Part shown: piece after piece, positions 1 through 13,866 of the stretch | Position numbering within the stretch: position 1 is the first letter of the stretch | Layout of the letters: each line of letters begins with the position of its first letter | Assembly (NCBI GenBank): GCA_947172415.1 | Contig: OX359201.1 | Coordinates: 6,839,245-6,903,244, forward strand | Reading direction: 5' to 3' | DNA length: 64,000 bases | From: Chondrosia reniformis | Lineage: Eukaryota; Porifera; Demospongiae; Chondrillida; Chondrillidae | The notes under the pieces: model-generated | What the model saw: only the letters and a program-made list of their open reading frames with translations | Databases searched by the model: none | What the model was told of the DNA's origin: nothing | Translations under genes and position numbers: made by a program

Positions 1-993
1 AAGTACATAAAGTGCTGTAACTCTTCCAAATGAAGAGATATGAATCTTAAACTCTACCTCGGTATTCACAAAGATGTATGAAAGGCATCCAATGAGTTTT
101 GCAAATTTTAATATCTACTCAAATTTGCCCTATATCTCACCATACATTGACTTCATATAACAGTAATTTAAAGTACATTAAGCGCCGTAACTTTTCCAAA
201 TGAAGAGATATGAATCTTAAACTCTATCTCAGTATTCACAAAGATGTTTGAAAGGTTTTCATTGAGTTTTGCATCTACTCAAATTTGCCCTATCTCTCAC
301 TATACATTAACTTCGTATAGCAGTAATTTAAAGTACATTAAGTGCTGTAACTCTTCAAAATGAAGAGATATGAATCTTAAACTCTATCTCAGAATTCACA
401 AAGATGTTTGAAAGGTTTTCATTGAGTTTTGCAAATTTTGATATCTACTCAAATTTGCCCTATCTCTCACCATACATTAACTTCGTATAGCAGTAATTTA
501 AAGTACATTAAGTGCTGTAACTCTTCCATATGAAGAGATATAAATCTTAAACTTTATCTCAGCATTCACAGAGATGTTTGAAAGGTTTTCATTGAGTTTT
601 GCAAGTTTTGATATCTACTCAAATTTGCCCTATCTCTCAACATACATTAATTTCGTATAGCAGTAATTTAAAGTACATTAAGTGCAGTAACTCTTCCATA
701 TGAAGAGATATGAATCTTAAACTCTATCTCAGTATTCACAAAGATGTTTGAAAGGTTTTCATTGAGTTTTGAAAATTTTAATATCTACTCAAATTTGCCC
801 TATCTCTCACTATACATTAACTTCATACAGCAGTAATTTAAAGTACATTAAGTGCTGTAACTCTTCCAAATGAAGAGATATGAATCTTCAACTCTATCTC
901 AGCATTCAGAGAGATGTATGAAAGGCATCCAATGAGTTTGGCGAGTTTTGATTATATACTCAAATTTGCCCTATCTCTCACCATACATTAACT

Positions 994-2041
994 AACCCTA
1001 ATTGCGTAATACTATAAATGGCCGACCTTGAGTAGGTATAAGAGTGAAATACGGTACTTCATATATTTCTGTAAAAATTAAAACTCTTTGAAAGATTTCT
1101 TATACACATGGATATGCACTGTGTAGTACTTGATTGTTGTTGAAGCAGTATTTATCCACATATATTATATGGATGTCGTTAAAGTGAAATTTTGCCGATC
1201 GACGGCCAACGAAACTCCAAAGAAAAAAAATTGGACCATACCGAACGCTACCATCCACGACGCTCAGAGGCCGGGATCGGTGGTAACGCTCTGCCGAGTT
1301 GAGCTTTGGGTGTCACTTGCGTGAGAAGAACCAGTTCTTCTCGATATGGCCGACTCATATGAATCCTAAGATATCAGATGCCAATCCCACATTACGTGGA
1401 ACCCCCCCGAAATCCGGATTATTGGTGAGCACGTCTCTATGGCACCAACCGATTAGGAGACAGCTTCAGAGTCTAAGCGCTACCAACCTCTATGGGAACC
1501 GCAACCACCATAGAGATGTGTCCAGGTAGGCCTACTTTATAAGGTTTTGCGCTTCTATTTAAACAACAAAATTTCAAAAGGAAACGATTGTGGTTGGCGC
1601 TATTCCATACTTAAGAATAGGGTATTTGCGAGAAAAATGTAGTCAAATTATACCAAGTTAATTCGGGATCAGTGCATCGTTCCAAGCCATTTTAAAGGTA
1701 TATCCAGTATTTGTGGTTCATCTAGAAACTGGGAAAAATGGATAGAATCCTGTAAGTGTCTTGATTGGCGGAGGAGAACTACTTTTCTGGTCCCATGTAG
1801 AAACGATTTTTGCGAGAGGTGTTCCGATATGAACGTAAACTAGTATAACCAGCCACACTCAATCTCAATTGCTGTAATAGCATAATGGCTACCGGCCTCT
1901 ATATAAAGACCTTCTGATAGCTGCGTTCTGGACTGTCCCTGCGTGTTTCTAGTTGCCCCATTCATGTCAAATCATTTTAACTTGGTATGCCGATAATTTC
2001 CATAATAGTATCGCACGATATAAATGCTACACCATTAAAGG
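994..2041. repeat. 1,048-bp unit inside satellite, copy 1
   Basis: Non-satellite sequence inserted in a monomer between attaact and tcgtatag. It is richer in GC than the array. The left junction reads CTAACCCTAATTGCG, a telomere-like seed partly made of satellite bases. It holds strong hairpins: GAGAAGAA-CCAG-TTCTTCTC (1323-1342), CTCTATGG/CCATAGAG (1488-1515) and CTATTC/GAATAG (1600-1620). A TATA-like ctctatataaag lies near its right end. It has two short overlapping ORFs (64 and 76 codons), no recognised protein domain, no clear terminal inverted repeats and no target duplication that I could see. Confidence 0.85.
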
Positions 2042-5000
2042 TCGTATAGCAGTAATTTAATGTACATTATAGTGCTGTAACTCTTCCAAATGAAGAGATT
2101 TGAATCTTAAACTCTATGTCAGTATTCACAAAGATGTTTGAAAGGTTTTCATTGAGTTTTGCAAATTTTAATATCTACTCAAATTTGCCCTATCTCTCAC
2201 CATACATTAACTTCATATAACAGTAATTTAATCTACATTATAGTGCTGTAACTCTTCCAAATGAAGGGATATGAATCTTAAACTCTATGTCAGTATTCAC
2301 AAAGATGTTTTAAAGGTTTTCATTGAGTTTTGCAAATTTTAATATCTACTCAAATTTGCCCTATCTCTCACTATACATTAACTTCATATAACAGTAATTT
2401 AAAGTACATTAAGCGCCGTAACTCTTCCAAATGAAGAGATATGAATCTTAAACTCTATCTCAGTATTCACAAAGATGTTTTAAAGGTTTTCATTGAGTTT
2501 TGAAAATTTTAATATCTACTCAAATTTGCCCTATCTCTCACCATACATTAACTTCGTATAACAGTAATTTAAAGTACATTAAGTGCTGTAACTCTTCCAT
2601 ATGAAGAGATATGAATCTTAAACTCTATCTCAGTATTCAGAGAGATGTATGAAAGGTATCCAATGAGTTTTGCAAATTTTAATATCTACTCAAATTTGCC
2701 CTATCTCTCACCATACATTAACTTCATATAACAGTAATTTAAAGTACATTAAATGCTGTAACTCTTCAAAATGAAGAGATGTGAATCTTAAACTTTATCT
2801 CAGCATTCACAGAGATGTATGAAAGGTTTTCATTTAGTTTTGCAAGTTTTGATAGCTACTCAAATTTGCCCTATCTCTCACCATACATTAACTTGGTATA
2901 GCAGTAATTTAAAGTACATTAAGTGCTGTAACTCTTCCAAATGAAGAGATATGAATCTTAAACTTTATCTCAGCATTCACAGAGATGTATGAAAGGTTTT
3001 CATTGAGTTTTGCAAATTTTGATATCTACTCAAATTTGCCCTATCTCTCACTATGCATTAACTTCATATAGCAGTAATTTAAAGAAAATTAAGTGCTGTA
3101 ACTCTTCAAAATGAAGAGATATGAATCTTAAACTTTATCTCAGCATTCACAGAGATGTATGAAAGGTTTTCATTGAGTTTTACAAGTTTTGATATCTACT
3201 CAAATTTGCCCTATCTCTCACCATACATTAAATTCGTATAGCAGTAATTTAAAGTACATTAAGTGCTGTAACTCTTCCAAATGAAGAGATATGAATCTTA
3301 AACTCTATCTCAGTATTCAGAGAGATGTATGAAAGGTATCCAATGAGTTTTGCAAATTTTAATATCTACTCAAATTTGCCCTATCTCTCACCATACATTA
3401 ACTTCATATAACAGTAATTTAAAGTACATTAAATGCTGTAACTCCTCAAAATGAAGAGATGTGAATCTTAAACTTTATCTCAGCATTCACAGAGATGTAT
3501 GAAAGGTTTTCATTTAGTTTTGCAAGTTTTGATATCTACTCAAATTTGCCCTATCTCTCACCATACATTAACTTGGTATAGCAGTAATTTAAAGTACATT
3601 AAGTGCTGTAACTCTTCCAAATGAAGAGATATGAATCTTAAACTCTATCTCAGTATTCACAAAGATGTTTGAAAGGTTTTCATTGAGTTTTGCAAATTTT
3701 GATATCTACTCAAATTTGCCCTATACGTATCTCTCACTATACGTACGTACATTAACTTCATATAACAGTAATTTAAAGTACATTAAGTGCTGTAACTCTT
3801 CCAAATGAAGAGATATGAGTCTTAAACTCTATCTAAGTATTCACAGAGATGTATGAAAGGTTTTCATTGAGTTTTGAAAATTTTAATATCTACTCAAATT
3901 TGCCCTATCTCTCACCATACATTAACTTCATATAGCAGTAATTTAAAGTACATTAAGCGCCGTAACTCTTCCAAATGAAGAGATATGAATCTTAAACTCT
4001 ATGTCAGTATTCAAAAAGATGTTTGGAAGGTTTTTATTGAGTTTTGCAAATTTTAATATCTACTCAAATTTGCCCTATATCTCTCACTATACGTACATTA
4101 ACTTCATATAACAGTAATTTAAAGTACATTAAGTGCTGTAACTCTTCCAAATGAAGAGATATGAGTCTTAAACTCTATCTAAGTATTCACAGAGATGTAT
4201 GAAAGGTTTTCATTGAGTTTTGAAAATTTTAATATCTACTCAAATTTGCCCTACGTATCTCTCACCATACATTAACTTCATATAGCAGTAATTTAAAGTA
4301 CATTAAGCGCCGTAACTCTTCCAAATGAAGAGATATGAATCTTAAACTCTATGTCAGTATTCAAAAAGATGTTTGGAAGGTTTTTATTGAGTTTTGCAAA
4401 TTTTAATATCTACTCAAATTTGCCCTATCTCTCACCATACATTAACTTCGTATAGCAGTAAGTTAAAGTACATTAAGTGCTGTAACTCTTCCATATAAAG
4501 AGATATGAATCTTAAACTCTATCTCAGTATTCAGAGAGATGTATGAAAGGTATCCAATGAGTTTTGCAAATTTTAATATCTACTCAAATTTGCCCTATCT
4601 CTCACCATACATTAACTTCATATAACAGTAATTTAAAGTACATTAAATGCTGTAACTCTTCAAAATGAAGAGATGTGAATCTTAAACTTTATCTCAGCAT
4701 TCACAGAGATGTATGAAAGGTTTTCATTTAGTTTTGCAAGTTTTGATATCTACTCAAATTTGCCCTATATCTCACCATACATTAACTTGGTATAGCAGTA
4801 ATTTAAAGTACATTAAGTGCTGTAACTCTTCCAAATGAAGAGATATGAATCTTAAACTTTATCTCAGCATTCAAAGAGATGTATGAAAGGTTTTCATTGA
4901 GTTTTGCAAATTTTGATATCTACTCAAATTTGCCCTATCTCTCACTATGCATTAACTTCATATAGCAGTAATTTAAAGTACATTAAGTGCTGTAACTCTT

Positions 5001-8000
5001 CCAAATGAAGAGATATGAGTCTTAAACTCTATCTAAGTATTCACAGAGATGTATGAAAGGTTTTCATTGAGTTTTGAAAATTTTAATATCTACTCAAATT
5101 TGCCCTATCTCTCACCATACATTAACTTCATATAGCAGTAATTTAAAGTACATTAAGCGCCGTAACTCTTCCAAATGAAGAGATATGAATCTTAAACTCT
5201 ATGTCAGTATTCAAAAAGATGTTTGGAAGGTTTTTATTGAGTTTTGCAAATTTTAATATCTACTCAAATTTGCCCTATCTCTCACCATACATTAACTTCA
5301 TATAACAGTAATTTAAAATACATTAAATGCTGTAACTCCTCAAAATGAAGAGATGTGAATCTTAAACTTTATCTCAGCATTCACAGAGATGTATGAAAGG
5401 TTTTCATTTAGTTTTGCAAGTTTTGATATCTACTCAAATTTGCCCTATCTCTCACCATACATTAACTTGGTATAGCAGTAATTTAAAGTACATTAAGTGC
5501 TGTAACTCTTCCAAATGAAGAGATATGAATCTTAAACTTTATCTCAGCATTCAAAGAGATGTATGAAAGGTTTTCATTGAGTTTTGCAAATTTTGATATC
5601 TACTCAAATTTGCCCTATCTCTCACTATGCATTAACTTCATATAGCAGTAATTTAAAGTACATTAAGTGCTGTAACTCTTCCAAATGAAGAGATATGAGT
5701 CTTAAACTCTATCTAAGTATTCACAGAGATGTATGAAAGGTTTTCATTGAGTTTTGAAAATTTTAATATCTACTCAAATTTGCCCTATCTCTCACTATAC
5801 ATTAACTTCATATAGCAGTAATTTAAAGTACATTAAGCGCCGTAACTCTTCCAAATGAAGAGATATGAATCTTAAACTCTATGTCAGTATTCAAAAAGAT
5901 GTTTGGAAGGTTTTTATTGAGTTTTGCAAATTTTAATATCTACTCAAATTTGCCCTATCTCTCACCATACATTAACTTCGTATAGCAGTAATTTAAAGTA
6001 CATTAAGTGCTGTAACTCTTCCATATGAAGAGATATGAATCTTAAACTCTATCTCAGTATTCAGAGAGATGTATGAAAGGTATCCAATGAGTTTTGCAAA
6101 TTTTAATATCTACTCAAATTTGCCCTATCTCTCACTATACATTAACTTCATATAACAGTAATTTAAAGTACATTAAATGCTGTAACTCCTCAAAATGAAG
6201 AGATGTGAATCTTAAACTTTATCTCAGCATTCACAAAGATGTTTGAAAGGTTTTCATTGAGTTTTGCAAATTTTGATATCTACTCAAATTTGCCCTATAC
6301 GTATCTCTCACTATACATTAACTTCATATAATAGTAATTTAAAGTACATTAAGTGCTGTAACTCTTCCAAATGAAGAGATATGAGTCTTAAACTCTATCT
6401 CAGTATTCACAGAGATGTATGAAAGGTTTTCATTGAGTTTTGAAAATTTTGATATCTACTCAAATTTGCCCTATCTCTCACCATACATTAACTTCGTATA
6501 ACAGTAATTTAAAGTACATTAAGCGCCGTAACTCTTCCAAATGAAGGGATATGAATGTTAAACTCTATGTCAGTATTCAAAAAGATGTATGAAAGGTTTT
6601 CATTGAGTTTTGCAAGTTTTGATATCTACTCAAATTTGCCCTATCTCTCACCATACATTAACTTCGTATAGCAGTAATTTAAAGTACATTAAGTGCTGTA
6701 ACTCTTCCAAATGAAGAGATATGAATCTTAAACTTTATCTCAGCATTCACAGATATGTATGAAAGGTTTTCATTGAGTTTTACAAGTTTTGATATCTACT
6801 CAAATTTGCCCTATCTCTCACTATGCATTAACTTCATATAGCAGTAATTTAAAGTACATTAAGTGCTGTAACTCTTCCAAATGAAGAGATATGAGTCTTA
6901 AACTCTATCTAAGTATTCACAGAGATGTATGAAAGGTTTTCATTGAGTTTTGAAAATTTTAATATCTACTCAAATTTGCCCTATCTCTCACCATACATTA
7001 ACTTCATATAGCAGTAATTTAAAGTACATTAAGCGCCGTAACTCTTCCAAATGAAGAGATATGAATCTTAAACTCTATGTCAGTATTCAAAAAGATGTTT
7101 GGAAGGTTTTTATTGAGTTTTGCAAATTTTAATATCTACTCAAATTTGCCCTATCTCTCACCATACATTAACTTCGTATAGCAGTAATTTAAAGTACATT
7201 AAGTGCTGTAACTCTTCCATATGAAGAGATATGAATCTTAAACTCTATCTCAGTATTCAGAGAGATGTATGAAAGGTATCCAATGAGTTTTGCAAATTTT
7301 AATATCTACTCAAATTTGCCCTATCTCTCACCATACATTAACTTCGTATAACAGTAATTTAAAGTACATTAAGCGCCGTAACTCTTCCAAATGAAGGGAT
7401 ATGAATGTTAAACTCTATGTCAGTATTCAAAAAGATGTATGAAAGGTTTTCATTGAGTTTTGCAAGTTTTGATATCTACTCAAATTTGCCCTATCTCTCA
7501 CCATACATTAACTTCGTATAGCAGTAATTTAAAGTACATTAAGTGCTGTAACTCTTCCAAATGAAGAGATATGAATCTTAAACTTTATCTCAGCATTCAC
7601 AGATATGTATGAAAGGTTTTCATTGAGTTTTACAAGTTTTGATATCTACTCAAATTTACTCTATCTCTCACTATACGTACATTAACTTCAAATAGCAGTA
7701 ATTTAAAGTACATTAAGTGCTGTAACTCTTCCAAATGAAGAGATATGAATCTTAAACTTTATCTCAGCATTCACAGAGATGTATGAAAGGTTTTCATTGA
7801 GTTTTGCAAGTTTTGATATCTACTCAAATTTGCCCTATCTCTCACCATACGTACATTAACTTCGTATAGCAGTAATTTAAAGTACATTAAGTGCTGTAAC
7901 TCTTCCAAATGAAGAGATATGAATCTTAAACTTTATCTCAGCATTCACAGATATGTATGAAAGGTTTTCATTGAGTTTTGAAAATTTTAATATCTACTCA

Positions 8001-9386
8001 AATTTGCCCTATCTCTCACTATACATTAACTTCGTATACAGTTATTTAATCTACATTATAGTGCTGTAACTCTTCCAAATGAAGAGATATGAATCTTAAA
8101 CTCTATCTCAGTATTCACAAAGATGTTTGAAAGGTTTTCATTGAGTTTTTCAAATTTTGAAATCTACTAAAATTTGCCTTATCTCTCACTATACGTACAT
8201 TAACTTCTTATAGCAGTAATAAATAGTACATTAAGTGCTGTAACTCTTCAAAATGAATCTTCAACTTTATCTAAGCATTCATAGAGATGTATGAAAGGTT
8301 TTCATTGAGTTTTGCAAATTTTGATATCTACTCAAATTTGCCCTATCTCTCACCATACATTAACTTCGTATAGCAGTAATTTAAAGTACATTAAGTGCTG
8401 TAACTCTTCCATATGAAGAGATATAAATCTTAAACTTTATCTCAGCATTCACAGAGATGTATGAAAGGTATCCAATGAGTTTTGCAAATTTTAATATCTA
8501 CTCAAATTTGCCCTATCTCTCACCATACATTAACTTCGTATAGCAGTAATTTAAAGTACATTAAGTGCTGTAACTCTTCCATATGAAGAGATATGAATCT
8601 TCAACTTTATCTAAGCATTCATAGAGATGTATGAAAGGTTTTCATTGAGTTTTGCAAATTTTGATGTCTACTCAAATTTGCCCTTTCTCTCACCATACAT
8701 TAACTTCGTATAGCAGTAATTTAAAGTACATTAAGTGCTGTAACTCTTCCAAATGAAGAGATATGAATCTTAAACTCTATGTCAGTATTCACAAAGATGT
8801 TTGAAAGGTTTTCATTGAGTTTTGCAAATTTTAATATCTACTCAAATTTGCCCTATCTCTCACTATACATTACCTTCATATAACAGTAATTTAAAGTACA
8901 TTAAGCGCCGTAACTTTTCCAAATGAAGAGATATGAATCTTAAACTCTATCTCAGTATTCACAAAGATGTTTGAAAGGTTTTCATTGAGTTTTGCAAATT
9001 TTGATATCTACTCAAATTTGCCCTATCTCTCACCATACATTAACTTCGTATAGCAGTAATTTAAAGTACATTAAGTGCTGTAACTCTTCCATATGAAGAG
9101 ATATAAATCTTAAACTTTATCTCAGCATTCACAGAGATGTATGAAAGGTTTTCATTGAGTTTTGCAAGTTTTGATATCTACTCAAATTTGCCCTATCTCT
9201 CACTATACATTAACTTCAAACAGCAGTAATTTAAAGTACATTAAGTGCTGTAACTCTTCCAAATGAAGAGACATGAATCTTCAACTCTATCTCAGCATTC
9301 AGAGAGATGTATGAAAGGCATCCAATGAGTTTGGCGAGTTTTGATTATATACTCAAATTTGCCCTATCTCTCACCATACATTAACT

Positions 9387-10434
9387 AACCCTAATTGCGT
9401 AATACTATAAATGGCCGACCTTGAGTAGGTATAAGAGTGAAATACGGTACTTCATATATTTCTGTAAAAATTAAAACTCTTTGAAAGATTTCTTATACAC
9501 ATGGATATGCACTGTGTAGTACTTGATTGCTGTTGAAGCAGTATTTATCCACATATATTATATGGATGTCGTTAAAGTGAAATTTTGCCGATCGACGGCC
9601 AACGAAACTCCAAAGAAAAAAAATTGGACCATACCGAACGCTACCATCCACGACGCTCAGAGGCCGGGATCGGTGGTAACGCTCTGCCGAGTTGAGCTTT
9701 GGGTGTCACTTGCGTGAGAAGAACCAGTTCTTCTCGATATGGCCGACTCATATGAATCCTAAGATATCAGATGCCAATCCCACATTACGTGGAACCCCCC
9801 CGAAATCCGGATTATTGGTGAGCACGTCTCTATGGCACCAACCGATTAGGAGACAGCTTCAGAGTCTAAGCGCTACCAACCTCTATGGGAACCGCAACCA
9901 CCATAGAGATGTGTCCAGGTAGGCCTACTTTATAAGGTTTTGCGCTTCTATTTAAACAACAAAATTTCAAAAGGAAACGATTGTGGTTGGCGCTATTCCA
10001 TACTTAAGAATAGGGTATTTGCGAGAAAAATGTAGTCAAATTATACCAAGTTAATTCGGGATCAGTGCATCGTTCCAAGCCATTTTAAAGGTATATCCAG
10101 TATTTGTGGTTCATCTAGAAACTGGGAAAAATGGATAGAATCCTGTAAGTGTCTTGATTGGCGGAGGAGAACTACTTTTCTGGTCCCATGTAGAAACGAT
10201 TTTTGCGAGAGGTGTTCCGATATGAACGTAAACTAGTATAACCAGCCACACTCAATCTCAATTGCTGTAATAGCATAATGGCTACCGGCCTCTATATAAA
10301 GACCTTCTGATAGCTGCGTTCTGGACTGTCCCTGCGTGTTTCTAGTTGCCCCATTCATGTCAAATCATTTTAACTTGGTATGCCGATAATTTCCATAATA
10401 GTATCGCACGATATAAATGCTACACCATTAAAGG
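9387..10434. repeat. 1,048-bp unit inside satellite, copy 2
   Basis: Same length and same insertion point as copy 1, at an offset of exactly 8,393 bp. Only isolated substitutions were seen (for example tgctgttg for tgttgttg near 9530). The monomer on its left carries the same distinctive variant (ggcgagttttgattatatactc) as the other two copies, so the copies arose by array amplification and not by separate insertions. Confidence 0.85.
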
Positions 10435-12818
10435 TCGTATAGTAGAAATTTAATGTACATTATAGTGCTGTAACTCTTCCAAATGAAGAGATATGAATCT
10501 TAAACTCTATGTCAGTATTCACAAAGATGTTTGAAAGGTTTTCATTGAGTTTTGCAAATTTTAATATCTACTCAAATTTGCCCTATCTCTCACCATACGT
10601 ACATTAACTTCATATAACAGTAATTTAAAGTACATTAAGCGCCGTAACTCTTCCAAATGAAGAGATATGAATCTTAAACTCTATCTCAGTATTCACAAAG
10701 ATGTTTGAAAGGTTTTCATTGAGTTTTGCAAATTTTAATATCTACTCAAATTTGCCCTATCTCTCACCATACATTAACTTCGTATAACAGTAATTTAAAG
10801 TACATTAAGCGCCGTAACTCTTCCAAATGAAGAGATATGAATGTTAAACTCTATGTCAGTATTCAAAAAGATGTATGAAAGGTTTTCATTGAGTTTTGCA
10901 AGTTTTGATATCTACTCAAATTTGCCCTATCTCTCACCATACATTAACTTCGTATAGCAGTAATTTAAAGTACATTAAGTGCTGTAACTCTTCCAAATGA
11001 AGAGATATGAATCTTAAACTTTATCTCAGCATTCACAGATATGTATGAAAGGTTTTCATTGAGTTTTACAAGTTTTGATATCTACTCAAATTTACTCTAT
11101 CTCTCACCATACATTAACTTCAAATAGCAGTAATTTAAAGTACATTAAGTGCTGTAACTCTTCAAAATGAAGAGATATGAATCTTAAACTTTATCTCAGC
11201 ATTCACAGAGATGTATGAAAGGTTTTCATTGAGTTTTGCAAGTTTTGATATCTACTCAAATTTGCCCTAACTCTCACCATACATTAACTTCGTATAGCAG
11301 TAATTTAAAGTACATTAAGTGCTGTAACTCTTCAAAATGAAGGGATATGAATCTTAAACTTTATCTCAGCATTCACAGATATGTATGAAAGGTTTTCATT
11401 GAGTTTTGAAAATTTTAATATCTACTCAAATTTGCCCTACGTATCTCTCACTATACATTAACTTCGTATACAGTTATTTAATCTACATTATAGTGCTGTA
11501 ACTCTTCCAAATGAAGAGTTATGAATCTTAAACTCTATCTCAGCATTCACAAAGATGTTTGAAAGGTTTTCATTGAGTTTTTCAAATTTTGAAATCTACT
11601 AAAATTTGCCTTATCTCTCACTATACGTACATTAACTTCTTATAGCAGTAATAAATAGTACATTCAGTACTGTAACTCTTCCAAATGAAGAGATATGAAT
11701 CTTAAACTCTACCTCAGTATTCACAGAGATGTATGAAAGGCATCCAATGAGTTTTGCAAATTTTGATATCTACTCAAATTTGCCCTATCTCTCACTATAC
11801 ATTAACTTCGTATAGCAGTAATTTAAAGTACATTAAGTGCTGTAACTCTTCCAAATGAAGAGATATGAATCTTAAACTCTATGTCAGTATTCACAAAGAT
11901 GTTTGAAAGGTTTTCATTGAGTTTTGCAAATTTTGATATCTACTCAAATTTGCTCTATCTCTCACTATACATTAACTTCGTATAGCAGTAATTTAAAGTA
12001 CATTAAGTGCTGTAACTCTTCCAAATGAAGAGATATGAATCTTAAACTCTACCTCAGTATTCACAGAGACGTATGAAAGGCATCCAATGAGTTTTGCAAA
12101 TTTTAATATCTACTCAAATTTGCCCTATCTCTCACTATACATTACCTTCATATAACAGTAATTTAAAGTACATTAAGCGCCGTAACTTTTCCAAATGAAG
12201 AGATATGAATCTTAAACTCTATATCAGTATTCACAAAGATGTTTGAAAGGTTTTCATTGAGTTTTGCAAATTTTGATAGCTACTCAAATTTGCCCTATCT
12301 TTTAACTTCGTATAGCAGTAATTTAAAGTACATTAAGTGCTGTAACTCTTCCATATGAAGAGATATAAATCTTAAACTTTATCTCAGCATTCACAGATAT
12401 GCATGAAAGGTTTTCATTGAGTTTTGCAAGTTTTGATATCTACTCAAATTTGCCCTATCTCTCACCATACATTAACTTCGTATAGCAGTAATTTAAAATA
12501 CATTAAGTGCAGTAACTCTTCCAAATGAAGAGATATGAATCTTTAAGTCTATCTCAGTATTCACAAAGATGTTTGAAAGGTTTTCATTGAGTTTTGAAAA
12601 TTTTGATATCTACTCAAATTTGCCCTATCTCTCACTATACATTAACTTCATACAGCAGTAATTTAAAGTACATTAAGTGCTGTAACTCTTCCAAATGAAG
12701 AGACATGAATCTTCAACTCTATCTCAGCATTCAGAGAGATGTATGAAAGGCATTCAATGAGTTTGGCGAGTTTTGATTATATACTCAAATTTGCCCTATC
12801 TCTCACCATACATTAACT

Positions 12819-13866
12819 AACCCTAATTGCGTAATACTATAAATGGCCGACCTTGAGTAGGTATAAGAGTGAAATACGGTACTTCATATATTTCTGTAAA
12901 AATTAAAACTCTTTGAAAGATTTCTTATACACATGGATATGCACTGTGTAGTACTTGATTGTTGTTGAAGCAGTATTTATCCACATATATTATATGGATG
13001 TCGTTAAAGTGAAATTTTGCCGATCGACGGCCAACGAAACTCCAAAGAAAAAAAATTGGACCATACCGAACGCTACCATCCACGACGCTCAGAGGCCGGG
13101 ATCGGTGGTAACGCTCTGCCGAGTTGAGCTTTGGGTGTCACTTGCGTGAGAAGAACCAGTTCTTCTCGATATGGCCGACTCATATGAATCCTAAGATATC
13201 AGATGCCAATCCCACATTACGTGGAACCCCCCCGAAATCCGGATTATTGGTGAGCACGTCTCTATGGCACCAACCGATTAGGAGACAGCTTCAGAGTCTA
13301 AGCGCTACCAACCTCTATGGGAACCGCAACCACCATAGAGATGTGTCCAGGTAGGCCTACTTTATAAGGTTTTGCGCTTCTATTTAAACAACAAAATTTC
13401 AAAAGGAAACGATTGTGGTTGGCGCTATTCCATACTTAAGAATAGGGTATTTGCGAGAAAAATGTAGTCAAATTATACCAAGTTAATTCGGGATCAGTGC
13501 ATCGTTCCAAGCCATTTTAAAGGTATATCCAGTATTTGTGGTTCATCTAGAAACTGGGAAAAATGGATAGAATCCTGTAAGTGTCTTGATTGGCGGAGGA
13601 GAACTACTTTTCTGGTCCCATGTAGAAACGATTTTTGCGAGAGGTGTTCCGATATGAACGTAAACTAGTATAACCAGCCACACTCAATCTCAATTGCTGT
13701 AATAGCATAATGGCTACCGGCCTCTATATAAATACCTTCTGATAGCTGCGTTCTGGACTGTCCCTGCGTGTTTCTAGTTGCCCCATTCATGTCAAATCAT
13801 TTTAACTTGGTATGCCGATAATTTCCATAATAGTATCGCACGATATAAATGCTACACCATTAAAGG
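12819..13866. repeat. 1,048-bp unit inside satellite, copy 3
   Basis: Third copy, 3,432 bp after copy 2, again with identical junctions. It differs from the others by single bases (tataaatacc for tataaagacc near its right end). The right-flanking monomer variant (tagtagaaatttaatgtac) is shared with copy 2, while copy 1 has tagcagtaatttaatgtac, so copies 2 and 3 look closest. Confidence 0.85.

Noticed and set aside
1190..1330. Possible 5S rRNA or snRNA in the 1-kb unit
   Set aside because: Compared by eye with 5S, U1, U5, U6 and U3 sequences; no convincing match to conserved segments.
1130..1529. 64- and 76-codon ORFs repeated in all three 1-kb units
   Set aside because: Conservation only reflects recent copying; they overlap, show no domain, and the 64-codon ORF starts from a non-ATG codon. 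Not supported as genes.
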